Positions 35,739 through 43,848 of a stretch of 55,852 nucleotides of DNA are shown here, piece by piece (position 1 is the stretch's first letter; each line of letters begins with the position of its first letter). Under the pieces are notes generated by a model, which was not told the origin of the DNA, did no database searches, and saw only the letters and a list, made by a program, of their open reading frames with translations. The stretch is from Pedobacter sp. V48. Its GTDB lineage: Bacteria > Bacteroidota > Bacteroidia > Sphingobacteriales > Sphingobacteriaceae. Both the position numbers and the translations under genes were made by a program. The DNA lies in NCBI RefSeq assembly GCF_000523515.1, contig NZ_AWRU01000022.1, forward strand, positions 269 through 56,120. The letters run 5' to 3'.

Positions 35739-36968
35739 ATGAGTATAGAAATAAAAGTTCCGCCAGTAGGCGAGTCGATAACCGAAGTTGTTTTATCACG
35801 TTGGGTAAAAAACGATGGAGATGTAGTTGAAATGGACGAAGTAATTGCTGAATTGGAATCTGATAAGGCAACGTTTGAATTAACTGCAGAACAAGCCGGA
35901 ACTTTAAAAACAGTAGCTGCCGAAGGCGATACACTGGCCATTGGTGCTGTAGTTTGCAAAATTGAAGATGGTGGAGCTGCACCTAAAGCAAAAGAAGAAC
36001 CAGCTAAGGAAGAAAAACCTGCTGCAGCTGCAGATAAGGCTGCTGCTCCGGTTGCCGAAAAAAGCGGTGAGAATTATGCTACAGGAACTCCTTCTCCTGC
36101 TGCCGGAAAAATCCTTGCTGAAAAAGGCGTTGATCCTGCTTCTGTAAAAGGAACTGGTGTTGATGGAAGAATTACCAAGGAAGATGCTGTGGCTGCAGAG
36201 AAGTCTCAACCAAAAGCTGCGGCTCCTGCTCCTAAAGCAGCCCCTGCAGTAACTGCTGTTGCAGGTTCAAGAAATGAGCGCAGAGAGAAAATGTCGCCAT
36301 TGCGTAAAACAGTTGCTAAGAGATTGGTTACAGTTAAAAACGAAACCGCAATGTTAACTACGTTTAACGAAGTTAATATGAAGCCGATAATGGATTTGAG
36401 AGGTAAGTATAAAGATCAGTTCAAAGAGAAATTTGGCGTAGGCTTAGGCTTTATGAGTTTCTTTACTAAAGCTGTTTGTGAGGCATTAAAAGATTTCCCT
36501 GCCGTAAATGCTAAAATTGACGGTGAAGAAATCGTTTATAATGACTTTGCTGATATCTCTATCGCGGTTTCTGCACCTAAGGGATTGGTTGTTCCGATCA
36601 TTAGAAATGCAGAAAGTATGAGCCTTGCTCAGATCGAGAAAACTGTTATCGAACTTGCTACTAAAGCGCGTGACAGCAAATTAACTATTGAGGAAATGAC
36701 TGGTGGTACATTCACAATTACCAATGGTGGTGTGTTTGGATCTATGATGTCTACTCCAATTATTAATGCTCCTCAGTCTGCAATTTTAGGCATGCACAAT
36801 ATCATTGAGCGCCCGATTGCTGAAAAAGGAGAAGTTGTAATTCGTCCGATGATGTATGTGGCTTTATCTTATGACCACAGAATTATTGATGGAAGAGAGT
36901 CGGTAGGCTTCCTGGTAAGGGTTAAACAATTGTTAGAAGACCCAGCTAGATTATTGTTAGGCGTTTGA
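35739..36968 (+). CDS. sucB: Dihydrolipoyllysine succinyltransferase (2-oxoglutarate dehydrogenase E2)
   Basis: The 409-residue protein starts with one lipoyl domain, with the lipoylated Lys43 in [11 protein letters not shown]. An Ala/Lys/Glu-rich linker follows (about 80-110). The E1/E3-binding domain is at about 112-150 ([21 protein letters not shown]) and a second flexible linker leads to the catalytic domain (about 185-409) with the catalytic His in [14 protein letters not shown]. It transfers the succinyl group to CoA. It directly follows sucA and is closed by a bidirectional terminator. Confidence 0.97.
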   Translation: MSIEIKVPPVGESITEVVLSRWVKNDGDVVEMDEVIAELESDKATFELTAEQAGTLKTVAAEGDTLAIGAVVCKIEDGGAAPKAKEEPAKEEKPAAAADKAAAPVAEKSGENYATGTPSPAAGKILAEKGVDPASVKGTGVDGRITKEDAVAAEKSQPKAAAPAPKAAPAVTAVAGSRNERREKMSPLRKTVAKRLVTVKNETAMLTTFNEVNMKPIMDLRGKYKDQFKEKFGVGLGFMSFFTKAVCEALKDFPAVNAKIDGEEIVYNDFADISIAVSAPKGLVVPIIRNAESMSLAQIEKTVIELATKARDSKLTIEEMTGGTFTITNGGVFGSMMSTPIINAPQSAILGMHNIIERPIAEKGEVVIRPMMYVALSYDHRIIDGRESVGFLVRVKQLLEDPARLLLGV

Positions 36969-36986
36969 TAGGTTAAACTATATTAG

Positions 36987-37021
36987 AAAAACCCCAATGT
37001 TTTTAAGCATTGGGGTTTTTT
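36987..37021. terminator. Bidirectional terminator between sucB and the DUF2807 gene
   Basis: A perfect 13-bp stem AAAAACCCCAATG (36987-36999) and CATTGGGGTTTTT (37008-37020) with an 8-nt loop. The A and T flanks allow termination of both convergent genes. Confidence 0.93.
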
Positions 37022-37039
37022 ATTTGATTGTGTGTTTGT

Positions 37040-37765
37040 TTATATTTTTCTTACGCTACCAGATCCTGATACCGTTTTTTGAACTGTAGGATTGCCTGAA
37101 TAGCTTATATTTCCTGATCCACTGATTGCTGCCTCAATGCTTTTTTGTGCATCAATGTAAATATTTCCAGAGCCGCTTACATGGGCTGAAATGGTTTCTA
37201 CTGAGAAATTCTTTCCAGAGAATGTACCTGATCCACTAACGGCAACTTCTGAACTCTTGGCTTTTCCACTAATTGACAACCCACCTGAACCACTGATTGC
37301 GCCTTCGAAATTATTTACACTTGCTGATGCTTTGATATTGCCAGAACCGCTTACGGCAACACTCAATGAAGAAGAATTGATCGTTCCCTCAACATCTATA
37401 CTTCCGGATCCGCCCAATCCTAATGACGTGATCTTTTTTGCGGTAATATAGGCTGTGATCTTTGCGTTTTTGAATTTTTTAAACCAATCGTTCCATTTTG
37501 TTTTTGGTTTAATCGTCAGTACACCATTTTTTACCTCAGTAATAAGGTTGTCTATTGCCTCTTGATCGCCTTCTAATCTAAGACTTTCTGTGTTGCCAAG
37601 CTTAACTTTTGCATTAATAGAACCACCAATTTCGATGCCTGTAAAATTGCTTACCTGTCTCTGTTGATTTGAGTAATATGTTGATTTGCCAGTAAGATTA
37701 GAAGCTTGGCTTGCTGTTCCCAATGCCAGGAATGCAAGGATTAATATTGAACTTATTTTTTTCAT
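37040..37765 (-). CDS. Secreted DUF2807 (head GIN domain) protein with SGSG repeats
   Basis: The 241-residue protein has a signal peptide (MKKISSILILAFLALGTASQA). The DUF2807 domain (about 40-240) is a run of short strands broken by repeated Ser-Gly-Ser-Gly turns (GSGSIDVEG, SGSGNIKAS, SGSGGLSISG, SGSGTFSG and so on) about every 20 residues. This pattern suggests a right-handed beta-helix. The family is often called a putative autotransporter adhesin, but evidence for that is weak, and many copies are surface or outer-membrane proteins of unknown role in Bacteroidota. It is convergent with sucB. Confidence 0.85.
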   Translation of the reverse strand: MKKISSILILAFLALGTASQASNLTGKSTYYSNQQRQVSNFTGIEIGGSINAKVKLGNTESLRLEGDQEAIDNLITEVKNGVLTIKPKTKWNDWFKKFKNAKITAYITAKKITSLGLGGSGSIDVEGTINSSSLSVAVSGSGNIKASASVNNFEGAISGSGGLSISGKAKSSEVAVSGSGTFSGKNFSVETISAHVSGSGNIYIDAQKSIEAAISGSGNISYSGNPTVQKTVSGSGSVRKI

Positions 37766-37830
37766 TTTGTTTAGGTTTTTCTATATGACGCACAGAACTG
37801 CAATTAGTTGCACCATCTTTAAAAAAAAAT

Positions 37831-39486
37831 CTATGATTTTTTAAGTTTAATATAAAAGTTTCGATCTGCTTTGAAAGTATTTGCCGTTACGCCTTTGCCC
37901 AATTCAGCTGTTTTCCATTGAGTAGTTGGGTGGAGGAGGGAAAAGGTGTTTTCTTTTAAGCTTACTTTAACCGGCATGTCAAAATTCTTTACATCGGCTA
38001 GCCATCTGTATGATAATTTTGAACCTTCAATTTTATATTCTAAAGTAGGAACATTTGGGTAACGAAGGTATTGGTCAAATATCTTATCTAGTTTTAAGCC
38101 ACTTTGCTTTACTATATAATTCTCCACTTCTTGCGTGGTAACAGTCTTATGGTAGAATGTTTTGTTTAACCCCCTTAATATGTTTCTGAATTTCTCATCA
38201 TTATTGATCAGTTGACGAATGATGTGGATCATGTTTGCGCCTTTGTAATACATATCGCCAGATCCTTCTTTATTGACATCATATTGTCCAATAATTGGAA
38301 TATCGTTCTGGATGTTATGTCTTATACCCACAACATAATCTGTTGCAGCTTGTTTTCCATGTTCTGATTCAGTGAACAAGGTTTCAGAGTAGTTTGTGAA
38401 GGCCTCATGAATCCACATATCGGCTATGTCTTTAGAGGTGATGTTGTTCCCAAACCATTCATGTCCGCTTTCGTGAATAATGATGAAATCGAACTTTAAA
38501 CCCCAGCCTGAGGCGGATAAGTCTTTCCCAAGATAGCCCATTTTAAACTGATTACCATATGCAACGGCACTCTGATGCTCCATGCCCAGATGAGGTGCCT
38601 GAACTAGCTTGTAGCCATCCTCATAGAAAGGGTAAGGGCCAAACCAATGCTCAAAGGATTTTAACATGGGTTTCACATCTGCATCCCAATGGGGATGTGC
38701 TTTTAGGCTATCCTCTTTAAGTGCCCAGTAATCAAGAGATAACTTGCCTTTTTCGCCTTGGTACTGATCAGACCAATGGGCGTATTTGCCAACATAAAAG
38801 GTTACATTATAGTTGTTAATTGGGTTGGCTACAAACCAATTGTATTGTGTGTAGCCATCTGGTTTTTGAACAGCGCTTCTCAGGCGGCCATTAGAAATAT
38901 CCTGAAGATCTTTAGGAACAGTTATACTAATAAGCATACTATCCACCTCATCGCTTTGATGGTCCTTGTTAGGCCACCAGCAACTGGCGCCAAAACCCTG
39001 ACAGGCTACAGAAACCCATGGATTGCCGGACTTATCTTTGGTAAAGATAAAGCCTCCATCCCAGGGTGGGTTCTTTGCTATAACAGGATTGCCTGAATAA
39101 TATACAGTAAAGCTTTCCTTTGCACCTTTTTTAATCTCAGTAGGGAAAGTTACCAATACTGCATTGAACTCTCTTTTGTAAGGAAGTTCCGCACCCTTAA
39201 ATACAATTTTATCAACCTTAAGGTTATCGAACAGGTCAAATTGCAGTTTGTTGAAATTTTGAGTAGCCGTAAATTTAAATTCATTGCTTCCGCTGATGAA
39301 TTTGTTATCAATGTTTATTTTAACGTCAAGGTGGTAGTAATTGATGTCGTAACAGGTTCTTAATGGGGTAAGTGCACCTCTAAGGCTATCAGCCCTGGAA
39401 GATTTTTCGGTCCCGGTAAGTAGCTGCGCCTTTGCGAAATTTATAGTACACAGTAACGCAATCGCACTGAATAATAGCTTCTTCAT
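37831..39486 (-). CDS. M1-family metallopeptidase (aminopeptidase N-like), secreted
   Basis: The 551-residue protein has a signal peptide (MKKLLFSAIALLCTINFAKAQ) and a leukotriene A4 hydrolase/aminopeptidase N-type beta domain. The exopeptidase motif appears as HLGMEHQ. The zinc motif is HESGH at residues 338-342, with the third ligand Glu361 after 18 residues, in IHEAFTNYSE. It is shorter than full aminopeptidase N, lacking the large C-terminal helical domain, as is common in this subgroup. It probably removes N-terminal residues from peptides in the periplasm. Its start is 4 bp from the stop of the upstream CocE gene, so both share an operon. Confidence 0.93.
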   Translation of the reverse strand: MKKLLFSAIALLCTINFAKAQLLTGTEKSSRADSLRGALTPLRTCYDINYYHLDVKINIDNKFISGSNEFKFTATQNFNKLQFDLFDNLKVDKIVFKGAELPYKREFNAVLVTFPTEIKKGAKESFTVYYSGNPVIAKNPPWDGGFIFTKDKSGNPWVSVACQGFGASCWWPNKDHQSDEVDSMLISITVPKDLQDISNGRLRSAVQKPDGYTQYNWFVANPINNYNVTFYVGKYAHWSDQYQGEKGKLSLDYWALKEDSLKAHPHWDADVKPMLKSFEHWFGPYPFYEDGYKLVQAPHLGMEHQSAVAYGNQFKMGYLGKDLSASGWGLKFDFIIIHESGHEWFGNNITSKDIADMWIHEAFTNYSETLFTESEHGKQAATDYVVGIRHNIQNDIPIIGQYDVNKEGSGDMYYKGANMIHIIRQLINNDEKFRNILRGLNKTFYHKTVTTQEVENYIVKQSGLKLDKIFDQYLRYPNVPTLEYKIEGSKLSYRWLADVKNFDMPVKVSLKENTFSLLHPTTQWKTAELGKGVTANTFKADRNFYIKLKKS

Positions 39487-39490
39487 TAAA

Positions 39491-41368
39491 TTATTGTTTT
39501 AGTACGGTTACAGTTAGTGAAGAAGAGTTGTGTACATCATGAAAAATGCGGTGCGTTGCTTTTTGGAAATCACTTGGTTCGGCCTGATAGATGTCCATGA
39601 ATTTTTGAGGATTTCTATCTGCTAATGGGAACCATGAATTTTGTATCTGTATCATAATCCTGTGACCTTTTTTGAAAGTGTGCGCAACGTCAGGCAGGGC
39701 ATAGTTAACTTTAGTGATTTCGCCTGGATTGATGGCCTGTGGCTTTTCAAAGCTATTGCGATATTTTCCACGCATAATTTCTCCGCGTACCAGCATTTGG
39801 TAACCACCCATAATCAGGTTTTTTGGATTTGTAGTTGGGTTTGGAGTGTTTTCAGGATAAACATCAATTAGTTTCACAACATAATCTGCATCTGAGCCGG
39901 TTGTTGACACAACGAGATTAGCCAATAGTGGTCCGGTTAGTGTAATATCCTCAGTTAATGTATCAGTTTGGTATACTTTAACATCAGGTCTGCGGCCGGC
40001 GAAACGTTGATCGTCTATCATGTATTCACGTGTTCTTTTAGCTTGAACGCCGTCCTGATAAGGAACTGGATTATTAGGGTCACTTACGTATTCGTCCCAG
40101 CTATCTGTTCTTTTAACTTTTTCAAAACTTAGCTTCCCATTCGGTTGCAAATACAGCGTTTTGGTCTCTGTATCTTTGGGTGGCCATGTACTAAACTTTT
40201 TCCATTCGTTGCTGCCAGTTACAAAGATGTTAGCTTCTGCTGCGTTAAAATCACCCTCTCCTTTAAGGTAATGCTTAAAGAAAGGGAGTTCAAATTTTTC
40301 CTGATAATATGTGCTGGTTGGTTGCCCGAATTCAATATCACCAAAGTTGCTTCCGGTACTGCGTACCCATCCACCATGAAACCATGGTCCCATAACCAGA
40401 ATGTTATTTGCTTTTGGATTTTGTTTCTCGATGCTTTTATAGGTTGCAAATGTACCATAGGCATCTTCGGCATCGAAGAAACCACCTACAACCATAACAG
40501 CAGGTTTTACATTGACTAAATGTGGCTGGATGTTTCTTGCCTGCCAAAAGGTATCCAGATTAGGGTGTGCAAATAAATCATTCCAGAATTTGATGCTATC
40601 GGCAAAGTATTTATCCTTTAGGTTTTTAACTGATCCGGCTTCCAGGTAAAAACGATAGTTGTCTTGTATGGGGAATTCGAAACCTTTAGGCCCTTTGTCT
40701 GGAGTGATTGGCTGCGGTCTTGGAACGCCAAATGTGCTCATAAAACTAAACGCATCCATTAAAAACAGACTTCCATTGTGGTGAAAATCGTCGCCACGGA
40801 ACCAGTCGGTAACTGGTGCCTGCGGGGAAACTGCCTTTAAAGCAGGGTGTGCTCCTGGTAAAGAGGTGGTAGAGTAAAATCCTGGATAAGAAATACCGTA
40901 AATGCCAGCTTTGCCATTATTGTTTTCTATATTTTTTACAAGCCAGTCAATGGTATCGTAGGTATCAGTGCTCTCATCAATATCTTTTTTAGTTTTTTTG
41001 TTGGCTACCTGCGGTCTAATATCGTCGAATGTACCCTCGCTCATCCACTTACCTCTCACATCCTGATAAACAAATATGAATCCTTCTCTCATCATTGCAG
41101 GGAAATTACCTAAACTGGTTTTGTATTTATCCCCTCCGTAAGGGGCAACAGTGTATGGGGTTCTGTTAATCAGAAATGGGTACTTTTTTGTCTTATCTTT
41201 TGGGATGTAGATTGAAGTAAATAATTTGACACCATCTCGCATGGTAATACTACGTTCAATCTTAGTGTAATTTTCTTTTACATATGCCGAATCGGATTGC
41301 TGGGCAAAAACAGCTGAAAATGTAAAAATGTGGATAGCAACAAGCCAAAGGGATTTAATACGGGCCAT
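39491..41368 (-). CDS. CocE/NonD-family hydrolase (X-Pro dipeptidyl-peptidase S15-like)
   Basis: The 625-residue secreted protein has a signal peptide (MARIKSLWLVAIHIFTFSAVFAQ). The alpha/beta hydrolase domain includes the nucleophile Ser160 in IYGISYPGFYS, with oxyanion-hole Tyr likely in PFLINRTPYTV, and a C-terminal jelly-roll (about 400-625, SDADYVVKLIDVYPE). This is the architecture of alpha-amino-acid ester hydrolases and cocaine esterase-like enzymes. The natural substrate in Bacteroidota is usually unknown, probably peptides or acyl esters. The gene is first in an operon with the M1 peptidase, which suggests shared peptide use. Confidence 0.92.
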   Translation of the reverse strand: MARIKSLWLVAIHIFTFSAVFAQQSDSAYVKENYTKIERSITMRDGVKLFTSIYIPKDKTKKYPFLINRTPYTVAPYGGDKYKTSLGNFPAMMREGFIFVYQDVRGKWMSEGTFDDIRPQVANKKTKKDIDESTDTYDTIDWLVKNIENNNGKAGIYGISYPGFYSTTSLPGAHPALKAVSPQAPVTDWFRGDDFHHNGSLFLMDAFSFMSTFGVPRPQPITPDKGPKGFEFPIQDNYRFYLEAGSVKNLKDKYFADSIKFWNDLFAHPNLDTFWQARNIQPHLVNVKPAVMVVGGFFDAEDAYGTFATYKSIEKQNPKANNILVMGPWFHGGWVRSTGSNFGDIEFGQPTSTYYQEKFELPFFKHYLKGEGDFNAAEANIFVTGSNEWKKFSTWPPKDTETKTLYLQPNGKLSFEKVKRTDSWDEYVSDPNNPVPYQDGVQAKRTREYMIDDQRFAGRRPDVKVYQTDTLTEDITLTGPLLANLVVSTTGSDADYVVKLIDVYPENTPNPTTNPKNLIMGGYQMLVRGEIMRGKYRNSFEKPQAINPGEITKVNYALPDVAHTFKKGHRIMIQIQNSWFPLADRNPQKFMDIYQAEPSDFQKATHRIFHDVHNSSSLTVTVLKQ

Positions 41369-41452
41369 TTTAAGTTAATAAGTTATAAATAGTAAATATA
41401 GTAAATGGAAATGTTTTAGGCTAATAAGTGACAGATTTTGCCTCAGGTTTAC

Positions 41453-41460
41453 TAACTTTG
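41453..41460 (+). promoter_or_regulatory. -7 element of the lpdA promoter
   Basis: TAACTTTG matches TAnnTTTG, 22 bp before the lpdA ATG at 41483. Confidence 0.5.
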
Positions 41461-41482
41461 TTTAATAAAAAAAACCTTTAAT

Positions 41483-42889
41483 ATGCAATACGATGTAGTT
41501 GTAATTGGCTCGGGCCCGGGCGGTTATGTTGGAGCAATAAGATGTGCCCAATTAGGCCTAAAAACGGCAGTTATAGAAAAATATAAAACTTTTGGTGGAA
41601 CCTGCTTAAATGTTGGTTGTATTCCGTCTAAAGCATTGTTAGATTCTTCAGAGCATTATCATAATGCTGCTCATACTTTTAAAACCCATGGTATTGATCT
41701 TAAAGATTTAAAAGTTGACATGCCGCAGATGATTGCCCGCAAGAATGATGTGGTTGCTCAAAACACTGCTGGTATTCAATATCTTTTTAAGAAAAATAAA
41801 ATTGACACATTTGAAGGCGTAGGTTCATTTGTGGATAAGAATACCATAAAAATTACCAATGCTGATGGTAAAACTGAAACGGTAACTGCTAAGAATGTAA
41901 TTATCGCCTCGGGCTCTAAACCAACTGCTCTTCCGTTTTTACCTGTTGATAAAAAACGCATCATTACTTCAACTGAAGCTTTGACCATTACAGAAGTGCC
42001 TAAACAAATGATTGTTATTGGTGGTGGTGTAATTGGTTTGGAGTTAGGTTCTGTTTATGCTCGTTTAGGTACAAAAGTATCTGTTGTTGAGTTTATGCCA
42101 TCTATTATTGGTACTATGGATGCTGGTTTGGGCAAAGAATTGCAACGTGTTTTAAAGAAATCTTTAGGCATGGAGTTTTATATGGGCCATAAAGTTACCG
42201 GTGCAACTACAAAAGGTAAAAAAGTTACTGTAACGGCTGATAATGCTAAGGGTGAGCAAGTGAAACTTGAGGCTGATTACTGCATTGTTGCTGTAGGACG
42301 TACCGCTTATACTGCCGGCTTAGGCTTGGAAAATATTGGCATCACTACTGAAGAGAGAGGAAATAAAATTCCGGTTAATGAGCATCTTGAAACGTCGGTA
42401 CCTGGAGTATATGCCATCGGCGATGTAATTAAAGGTGCTATGCTTGCGCATAAAGCAGAAGATGAAGGTGTATATGTAGCAGAGAGATTAGCCGGACAAA
42501 AACCACATATCAATTATAACCTTATTCCTGGTGTTGTTTATACATGGCCTGAAGTTGCATCCGTAGGTTATACTGAAGAGCAATTAAAAGAAAAAGGCGT
42601 TCAATATAAAGCAGGTTCATTCCCTTTTAAAGCAAGTGGAAGAGCTAAAGCAAGTATGGATACTGATGGTTTTGTGAAAGTATTAGCGGATGCTAAAACC
42701 GACGAGATCCTTGGAGTTCATATGATTGGTCCTCGGGCTGCTGATATGATTGCTGAAGCGGTTGTTGCGATGGAATTCCGTGCTTCTGCTGAGGATATTG
42801 CAAGAATTTGTCATGCACACCCAACATACACTGAAGCCCTTAAAGAAGCGGCTATGGCAGCTACAGAAAATAGAGCAATACATATTTAA
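41483..42889 (+). CDS. lpdA: Dihydrolipoyl dehydrogenase (E3)
   Basis: The 468-residue flavoenzyme has the FAD motif GSGPGGY (residues 9-15) and the redox-active disulfide Cys41-Cys46 in GGTCLNVGCIPSK. The NAD-binding motif is IGGGVIGLELGSVYARLG, and the catalytic His-Glu pair is in CHAHPTYTEAL near the C terminus. It reoxidises lipoamide on the E2 of 2-oxoglutarate (and pyruvate) dehydrogenase. It stands apart from sucAB, separated by three minus-strand genes, and is flanked by its own -7 element and terminator, so it is likely shared by more than one complex. Confidence 0.97.
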   Translation: MQYDVVVIGSGPGGYVGAIRCAQLGLKTAVIEKYKTFGGTCLNVGCIPSKALLDSSEHYHNAAHTFKTHGIDLKDLKVDMPQMIARKNDVVAQNTAGIQYLFKKNKIDTFEGVGSFVDKNTIKITNADGKTETVTAKNVIIASGSKPTALPFLPVDKKRIITSTEALTITEVPKQMIVIGGGVIGLELGSVYARLGTKVSVVEFMPSIIGTMDAGLGKELQRVLKKSLGMEFYMGHKVTGATTKGKKVTVTADNAKGEQVKLEADYCIVAVGRTAYTAGLGLENIGITTEERGNKIPVNEHLETSVPGVYAIGDVIKGAMLAHKAEDEGVYVAERLAGQKPHINYNLIPGVVYTWPEVASVGYTEEQLKEKGVQYKAGSFPFKASGRAKASMDTDGFVKVLADAKTDEILGVHMIGPRAADMIAEAVVAMEFRASAEDIARICHAHPTYTEALKEAAMAATENRAIHI

Positions 42890-42905
42890 TACAATAATAC
42901 ATTAT

Positions 42906-42945
42906 AAAAGAAAAGGCCTTAGATTATTCTAAGGCCTTTTCTTTT
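42906..42945. terminator. Bidirectional terminator overlapping the end of the M14-like gene
   Basis: A perfect 18-bp stem (42906-42923 with 42928-42945), loop TTAT. The stop codon of the minus gene (42924-42926) is in the loop, and its last six codons form the right arm. It terminates lpdA and the convergent gene. Confidence 0.92.
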
Positions 42946-43745
42946 AAAGCAGGATAGGTTTCATATAGAACCTTTATGGCTATTTCAATAAGTCTTAAAT
43001 TCTCTTCCTGATGGCCGTGCTGTACTTCAACATTTATGTAAGGGATATTCTTACTCATAGCATAAACGGATAAAGAACCGTCATCAGGTGCTTCAGGAGA
43101 TTGGAGTATTACATTTACCTTTTCTTGTTTTAAGCGATTAAATAACTTTAAGTCGGTTACTAGAATCAGATCATCATTGTCCATTTCAAAATTGATGTAC
43201 ACAGAATCGGCAGCGCTTTCTAGTTCATAGCCCTCCAGGTATGATGAAATACCAAACGCGCCATCCCCATTATTATGTAAGGTGAAAATATACCCAAGTT
43301 TTTTAGGATTGTAAAAGTCGAGAATCAGTTTTCCGGTTCGTTCTAGTTGCATTAGAACTTCATCATTATCTACATTTCCGTACTTTTCAAGCCCCATAAT
43401 AATACCTTCTTGCGTATAAATGCTGTTGGGGTCTGTTTGGAAGTTAAAGCCGTCGTTTGTGAATTTAAAATTCCTGACACCGCCATACTGACAATCAATG
43501 ATGTTGCCACCGTTAAATTGTATGTATTCGAAAGCTGCTTTTACCCCTGTGTCTTCATCATCGTGTATGGCGAGGAAACTGATCTTGGGTTTTCCGTAAC
43601 TATATTTTACAAGATTGATGTTCAAATCGTTTAATGCAATAGCACTTGTATCAGTCAGCATGCCCTCAAAAACAGGAGGGTGCTGTGCTTTTATCCCTAA
43701 CGAAAAGCTGCATAACAGCAGCAGTAATATTATGTGTCTCAACAT
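42924..43745 (-). CDS. Secreted protein with M14 (zinc carboxypeptidase)-like motif order
   Basis: The 273-residue protein has a signal peptide (MLRHIILLLLLCSFSLGIKA, cleavage after Ala20). The mature part shows the order of M14-fold zinc sites: His61-x-x-Glu64 in LAIHDDEDTG, Arg91 in GGVRNF, DPNS at 105-108 followed by IYTQEGI (DPNR-type motif with Ser in place of Arg), His157 in TLHNNGDG, and Glu240 in NVEVQHGH. That order suggests a carboxypeptidase-like or succinylglutamate desuccinylase-like catalytic domain. I do not recognise a named family. The replaced Arg leaves activity in question. Its promoter region carries a 20-bp perfect palindrome. Confidence 0.7.
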   Translation of the reverse strand: MLRHIILLLLLCSFSLGIKAQHPPVFEGMLTDTSAIALNDLNINLVKYSYGKPKISFLAIHDDEDTGVKAAFEYIQFNGGNIIDCQYGGVRNFKFTNDGFNFQTDPNSIYTQEGIIMGLEKYGNVDNDEVLMQLERTGKLILDFYNPKKLGYIFTLHNNGDGAFGISSYLEGYELESAADSVYINFEMDNDDLILVTDLKLFNRLKQEKVNVILQSPEAPDDGSLSVYAMSKNIPYINVEVQHGHQEENLRLIEIAIKVLYETYPALKEKALE

Positions 43746-43763
43746 ATTCCCTGTAAATACAAC

Positions 43764-43783
43764 AAAACAATTATAATTGTTTT
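43764..43783. promoter_or_regulatory. 20-bp perfect palindrome upstream of the M14-like gene
   Basis: The two 10-bp halves are exact reverse complements (centre CAATTATAATTG), 19 bp before the minus-strand ATG. AT-rich palindromes can arise by chance, but the position fits an operator. Confidence 0.4.
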
Positions 43784-43793
43784 TAATTATTAA

Positions 43794-43831
43794 AACAAAA
43801 AGAGGAACTTTTTTGGGTTCCTCTTTTTGTT
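43794..43831 (-). terminator. Terminator of the pump 2 operon
   Basis: A perfect 15-bp stem AACAAAAAGAGGAAC (43794-43808) and its complement (43817-43831) with an 8-nt loop lies 18 bp after the pump stop at 43849. On the minus strand it is followed by a U-rich stretch. Confidence 0.85.
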
Positions 43832-43848
43832 GTTATCTATTTGAAATG

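Noticed and set aside
37799..37812. TGCAA/TTGCA hairpin after the M1 peptidase as a terminator
   Set aside because: The stem is only 5 bp with no U-run on the transcribed strand.
40145..40519. 124-codon plus frame in the CocE-like gene
   Set aside because: Antisense shadow of conserved hydrolase sequence.
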